DNA of 8,853 bases from Victivallaceae bacterium (GTDB lineage: Bacteria; Verrucomicrobiota; Lentisphaeria; Victivallales; Victivallaceae): contig JAQVVK010000086.1 of assembly GCA_028698975.1 (NCBI GenBank), forward strand, positions 1-8,853, read 5' to 3'. Both the position numbers and the translations under genes were made by a program. The notes under the pieces were generated by a model, which was given only the letters and a program-made list of their open reading frames with translations, had not been told where the DNA came from and did not search any database. Position 1 is the first letter of the stretch, and the number at the start of each line of letters is the position of its first letter. Of the stretch, positions 5,995-8,853 are shown piece after piece.

Positions 5995-7128
5995 TCAGCA
6001 CCCAAGCTCTTTCCAGATCGGTTCGAGATCGACAATCTGCCCGGTCGTCGCCGCCTTATCAAGCGCAAGCGCGTAAACCGCACTGAGCAACCCCTCGCGA
6101 CCGCCGCACTTAGGCTCGCTCCCGGAGGTCATCGATTCAAAAAGTTCCTTCATGATGAAGTCGTCGCCGCCGCCGTGACCGTCAAGCGAGAAATCGTAAG
6201 TGTGTACAATAGGATCACTGAGCACACGCCAGGAAAGCCTCCCCCTGTAAAGATCCATCTTCAGCGTACCCAGCGTACAGCAAAACGAGAGACGGCGCTC
6301 CGGTATCGCGTTGCTCATCGTACAGGTGAACGAGACGCGCGCCTTGTTGCGAAACTCGGCGATGCTTATCAGGTTGTCCATCAAATCGCTGTCATCGGAA
6401 AACGGCGTCTCCGCCGCGTGCGGATCACCCCAGCAGGGGGCGTCGGAGCGTTTTATCCATTTCTCAAGAAAACGGTTCTCCGGCAGAAAGAGGTTGCGGC
6501 CGCCGAAGGCCGCAACTCGCGACGGAATGGAGTTGGTGATCCACTCGATCAAGTCAAGATCGTGACAGCATTTTTCCAGAATATGCGGCCCGGCTATGCT
6601 CGAATGACGCCGCCAGTTGCACATAATATACACGCCGTGTTCGGGAGGAATGTTTTCGTTGCCCTCGACGGCGATAATCTTGCCCAGCTTGCCGGAGGAA
6701 ATGATTTCCTGCGTCTTGCGGTAAATCGGAGAGTAACGCAACACGAACCCGGTCGCAAACATTTTGCCGCTGCGCCGGTGCGCCGCATTCATCGCCAGAC
6801 AATCTTCGATGCGGGTGGCCATCGGTTTCTCGGAAAACACATGCTTTCCGGCATCAAAAGCGGCCACCGCCTGCTCGCAATGGTGCACATTGGGCGAAAA
6901 AATCATCACCCAGCTCACGCCGGGACAATCGATCGCCTCCTGAAACGAAGTGCAACGCTTGGCTTCCGGCATTTTCCACTGTTTCGCCGCAGTTTCCATT
7001 ACCGCGGCATCCGGGTCATATATCGCTAAGATATCGACCATGTCTCCACCCGCCGCAAGCAGGTTATCCACCACCGTGCGAGAACGGCTGCCACACCCTA
7101 AAACTGCAATTTTGATTTTCTCAGACAT
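5995..7128 (-). CDS. Gfo/Idh/MocA family NAD(P)-dependent oxidoreductase
   Basis: This protein has about 377 residues and an N-terminal Rossmann fold: IAVLGCGSRSR at 7-17 supplies the dinucleotide loop, and the sheet ends in IYDPD near 36-40. The EKP motif at 100-102 holds the Lys typical of the catalytic site. CCHDLDLIEW (187-196) holds the likely catalytic His189. GHGGGDDF at 317-324 is a C-terminal motif common in this family. These enzymes oxidise or reduce sugars, inositols or glycosides, and some relatives (GH109) use bound NAD to cleave glycosides. An ATG two codons earlier (7134) directly abuts GGGGG, which is too close to serve as a ribosome site. For the ATG at 7128 the spacing is 6 bases, so I chose that one. 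It is the first gene after the AT-rich control region and precedes two glycosidases, suggesting a role in processing the same sugar. The substrate is unknown. Confidence 0.9.
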   Translation of the reverse strand: MSEKIKIAVLGCGSRSRTVVDNLLAAGGDMVDILAIYDPDAAVMETAAKQWKMPEAKRCTSFQEAIDCPGVSWVMIFSPNVHHCEQAVAAFDAGKHVFSEKPMATRIEDCLAMNAAHRRSGKMFATGFVLRYSPIYRKTQEIISSGKLGKIIAVEGNENIPPEHGVYIMCNWRRHSSIAGPHILEKCCHDLDLIEWITNSIPSRVAAFGGRNLFLPENRFLEKWIKRSDAPCWGDPHAAETPFSDDSDLMDNLISIAEFRNKARVSFTCTMSNAIPERRLSFCCTLGTLKMDLYRGRLSWRVLSDPIVHTYDFSLDGHGGGDDFIMKELFESMTSGSEPKCGGREGLLSAVYALALDKAATTGQIVDLEPIWKELGC

Positions 7129-7134
7129 ATTCAT

Positions 7135-7139
7135 CCCCC
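7135..7139 (-). promoter_or_regulatory. GGGGG ribosome binding site deciding the oxidoreductase start
   Basis: On the minus strand GGGGG occupies 7139-7135. It touches the ATG at 7134 but lies 6 bases before the ATG at 7128, a normal Shine-Dalgarno distance. This favours the second ATG and a protein beginning MSEKIK. Confidence 0.5.
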
Positions 7140-7153
7140 ATATGTTTTTGGTC

Positions 7154-7164
7154 TGCGAATCGCA
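7154..7164. promoter_or_regulatory. Operator-like dyad TGCGAATCGCA
   Basis: This is a perfect 5+1+5 dyad in an otherwise AT-rich region, between the candidate promoter and the oxidoreductase gene. The central gap is too small for an RNA hairpin, so a DNA-binding repressor such as a LacI or GntR type is a more natural reader. No regulator gene is in the window to test this. Confidence 0.35.
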
Positions 7165-7172
7165 TTTTTGCT

Positions 7173-7180
7173 TTGATCAA
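7173..7180. promoter_or_regulatory. Palindrome TTGATCAA
   Basis: A perfect 8-base palindrome lies about 14 to 21 bases downstream of the predicted transcription start of the operon, next to the TGCGAATCGCA dyad. The position suits a repressor site, but an 8-base palindrome in AT-rich DNA can also arise by chance. Confidence 0.25.
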
Positions 7181-7200
7181 TATGAAAATAACAACTGAAT

Positions 7201-7229
7201 AATTTAACCCGATTAAAGCAAAATAACAA
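7201..7229 (-). promoter_or_regulatory. Candidate promoter of the oxidoreductase-glycosidase operon
   Basis: On the minus strand a -35 hexamer TTGTTA (7229-7224) and a -10 hexamer TAAATT (7206-7201) are separated by exactly 17 bases. Each matches the sigma-70 consensus at 4 of 6 positions. The DNA just upstream is very AT-rich, which could act as an UP element. Transcription would begin near 7194, giving a leader of about 65 bases before the oxidoreductase start. Confidence 0.4.
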
Positions 7230-7237
7230 GACCGTAT

Positions 7238-7255
7238 TTTATAAAAATTTATAAA
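7238..7255. repeat. Two TTTATAAA palindromes phased at 10 bases
   Basis: TTTATAAA occurs at 7238-7245 and again at 7248-7255, starts 10 bases apart. Each copy is itself a palindrome. They lie just after the rhamnosidase-like stop codon and upstream of the candidate -35 hexamer. They may bend DNA, act as an UP element or bind an activator, or be chance in AT-rich sequence. Confidence 0.35.
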
Positions 7256-7267
7256 TCAGTCATTATT

Positions 7268-8851
7268 TTATATTACGGTGATTTCCGACGGCGCTTCAAT
7301 ACGCGGAGCCTTCTTTTGAGACATTTCCACCGAGATCGCTCCGTAAGGAGTTGGTATCCGACACGAAAACCACTCCAGCCCGGCCAGACGCGGAGCCAGT
7401 TTGACCCGCTTGCACCCCGGCTCAAGAACAGTGAACCCGGCCAGCGTTTCCGGCAGAAAAGACGCTGGCGCACTCGCCCACCCGTGGCACAGACTGTGAC
7501 GCAGCCCTTGATAGCAGAAGCGGCCGCGTGACAGATGCACATCGACTTTGCCCTCCTCCGGCATCCGGTCTATCCGCGAAGCATTATCAGCCCACGCCAA
7601 GTCAAAGTCTTCCCAAAACGTGGTGGCTCCCAGATCAAGCATGCCGCCCCAGTAGCGGCGGATCAGCTCCAGCGCGTCTGCTTCGGCTCCGGCCATCGCC
7701 ATGGCCTTGAGCACATAGCAGCCGCCGAAAGTGCTTAAATCGCGTAAACTCTCATTACGCAGCACCTTATCGGTCACTTCCTCCGGCGAAATCATACCGG
7801 AAACAGCCATCAGCGACGCCGCCGTCTTGCGGCGGGTGAGCGGTACCGCCGCGGCGCACAGTTTGGTTTCAACCTTGCGGCAAAACGCGGCTTTGGCCTC
7901 GTTGCCCAGCCAGTCAAAAAGCGACGCGGCATCGTGAAAAGCGAGCCTCATCAACGCCTGCAGCCCGGCATGGACCGCCTCGTCGTCACGGGAAGTCGGC
8001 CAATCGACAAAACGAAATCCCGGCAGTGTTTCGCTGCCGTCGTCGGCGACATATCCGGACATGCGCTCAACCAGCTCCGACAGGGCGTCGGCTTGTTTGC
8101 CGAGACCGTCAATATCCCCGCTCCGCAAATAAAGGTCGTGCTGGCAGATTATCCACCACAGCGAATAACTGCTGATGCCATTCATAAAGCCGCCCTCCGG
8201 AGTGTGAAGCCGGACAAAATCCATACTCTCGCGCAGTATCGAGTGATCGTCGTAAAGAGCCATCCACGAGTGAAGCTCCGGGTAAAGGTCGCCCTGCCAG
8301 ACCAGACGGTCGCGCTTGACACCGTCAAGCATATACTCCTGAGCGCATAGATCGATAGTGCGGCAGGCGGCGGCGTAAACGGCGTTAAGCCGCGTGTCTC
8401 CGCACATAAACGCACCGGAGCGCGGATATTCGCGCATGCGGTTGATCGCCGGCACGGCGGCAAGCTGCAATGGCTCGACGGCGTCAATCCGGACAAATCT
8501 GAAACCGGTATCGCCAAAACTGTTGGCTCCCCACATCGGCAGCCGGATCGCGAGATCGTGCAGACTGTGATCATTGCTCGGGGCGTGACAGCACTCGGAG
8601 ACGGATTCCCCGAAGCGCAGTCTGATCTGCGCCGAAGTTCCGCCGCTGACCAGCCGCACGCCGCCGGAAAACTCGTTGCCGTAATCCAAAACGATCCAGC
8701 CGCCCGGCGCGATAGTGCAAAAACCGTAATCGGACGACACAAAACTCTGCACGGTATCGGCATGCAGAAGCAACTCCGCATTTTCGCACCCGGCGGAGGC
8801 GACTATGCGAACCGGCCTAAAATATCGGCAGACCCGCGAATCATTTGTCAT
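7268..8851 (-). CDS. Alpha-L-rhamnosidase-like glycoside hydrolase (GH78)
   Basis: The 527 visible residues show the six-hairpin catalytic barrel of GH78. DGVKRDRLVWQGD at 176-188 matches the active-site motif, with Asp176 and Asp188 as conserved acids. GATTFWEDFD (408-417) includes Glu414, the likely general base. HSLCHGWASAPASFLPE (452-468), LEPGCKRVKLAP (476-487) and PTPYGAISVE (500-509) form the usual C-terminal barrel edge and beta-sandwich. Residues 20-125 form the N-terminal beta-sandwich (IVLDYGNEFSGGVRL). The extra carbohydrate-binding modules of larger rhamnosidases are absent. At the position of the usual general-acid Glu there is Asp181. No signal peptide is seen. The ATG at 8851 gives a plausible full-length small GH78, and bases 8853-8851 read TGA, so an upstream gene may end in overlap there. 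However, the ribosome binding site is outside the window and the frame stays open to the edge, so the start is unproven. Confidence 0.87.
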   Translation of the reverse strand: MTNDSRVCRYFRPVRIVASAGCENAELLLHADTVQSFVSSDYGFCTIAPGGWIVLDYGNEFSGGVRLVSGGTSAQIRLRFGESVSECCHAPSNDHSLHDLAIRLPMWGANSFGDTGFRFVRIDAVEPLQLAAVPAINRMREYPRSGAFMCGDTRLNAVYAAACRTIDLCAQEYMLDGVKRDRLVWQGDLYPELHSWMALYDDHSILRESMDFVRLHTPEGGFMNGISSYSLWWIICQHDLYLRSGDIDGLGKQADALSELVERMSGYVADDGSETLPGFRFVDWPTSRDDEAVHAGLQALMRLAFHDAASLFDWLGNEAKAAFCRKVETKLCAAAVPLTRRKTAASLMAVSGMISPEEVTDKVLRNESLRDLSTFGGCYVLKAMAMAGAEADALELIRRYWGGMLDLGATTFWEDFDLAWADNASRIDRMPEEGKVDVHLSRGRFCYQGLRHSLCHGWASAPASFLPETLAGFTVLEPGCKRVKLAPRLAGLEWFSCRIPTPYGAISVEMSQKKAPRIEAPSEITVI

Positions 8852-8853
8852 CA

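Noticed and set aside
5977..7029. A 350-residue open frame on the plus strand, opposite the oxidoreductase gene
   Set aside because: It is antisense to a gene with clear Gfo/Idh/MocA motifs, has an Arg-rich composition without recognisable domains, and is explained by codon bias in GC-rich DNA.

Overview
The window is GC-rich bacterial DNA with tightly packed genes. It has two parts: housekeeping genes on the plus strand at the left, and a carbohydrate-degradation cluster on the minus strand at the right. The gene mix (a phosphoribosylformylglycinamidine synthase ending without a glutaminase domain, a short sigma-70 factor, and a run of unusual glycosidases with a Gfo/Idh/MocA oxidoreductase) resembles Lentisphaerota or Verrucomicrobiota, for example Victivallis-like gut bacteria. 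This placement is an inference from gene content and style, not a proof.

Left part, plus strand. The window opens inside purL (3' end only), which stops at 749 in a small stem-loop. After a 114-base gap comes a complete 271-residue sigma-70-family factor (864-1679) with a strong ribosome binding site and a clear rho-independent terminator (1731-1771). Next is a 12-helix MFS transporter of unknown substrate (about 1834-3039). An extended -10 element lies just before its preferred start.

Right part, minus strand, converging on the MFS gene with only 23 bases between stop codons. In transcription order the genes are a GH78-type alpha-L-rhamnosidase-like protein (8851-7268, at the window edge), an AT-rich 133-base control region, a Gfo/Idh/MocA NAD(P)-dependent oxidoreductase (7128-5995), a GH37 trehalase-like glycosidase (5959-4700) and a GH123-like (DUF4091) glycosidase (4703-3063). 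The last two overlap by four bases (ATGA). The final three genes look like one operon, with a candidate promoter and two operator-like dyads in the AT-rich region. The rhamnosidase-like gene may read into it, since no terminator is visible after it.

None of the four proteins shows a signal peptide, so they probably act in the cytoplasm on an imported oligosaccharide or glycoside. Together they could remove rhamnose-like, alpha-glucose-like and N-acetylhexosamine-like residues and oxidise a sugar. The substrate cannot be read from the sequence, and two of the glycosidases depart from family consensus at signature residues. No tRNA, rRNA, CRISPR array, insertion sequence or phage gene was seen.
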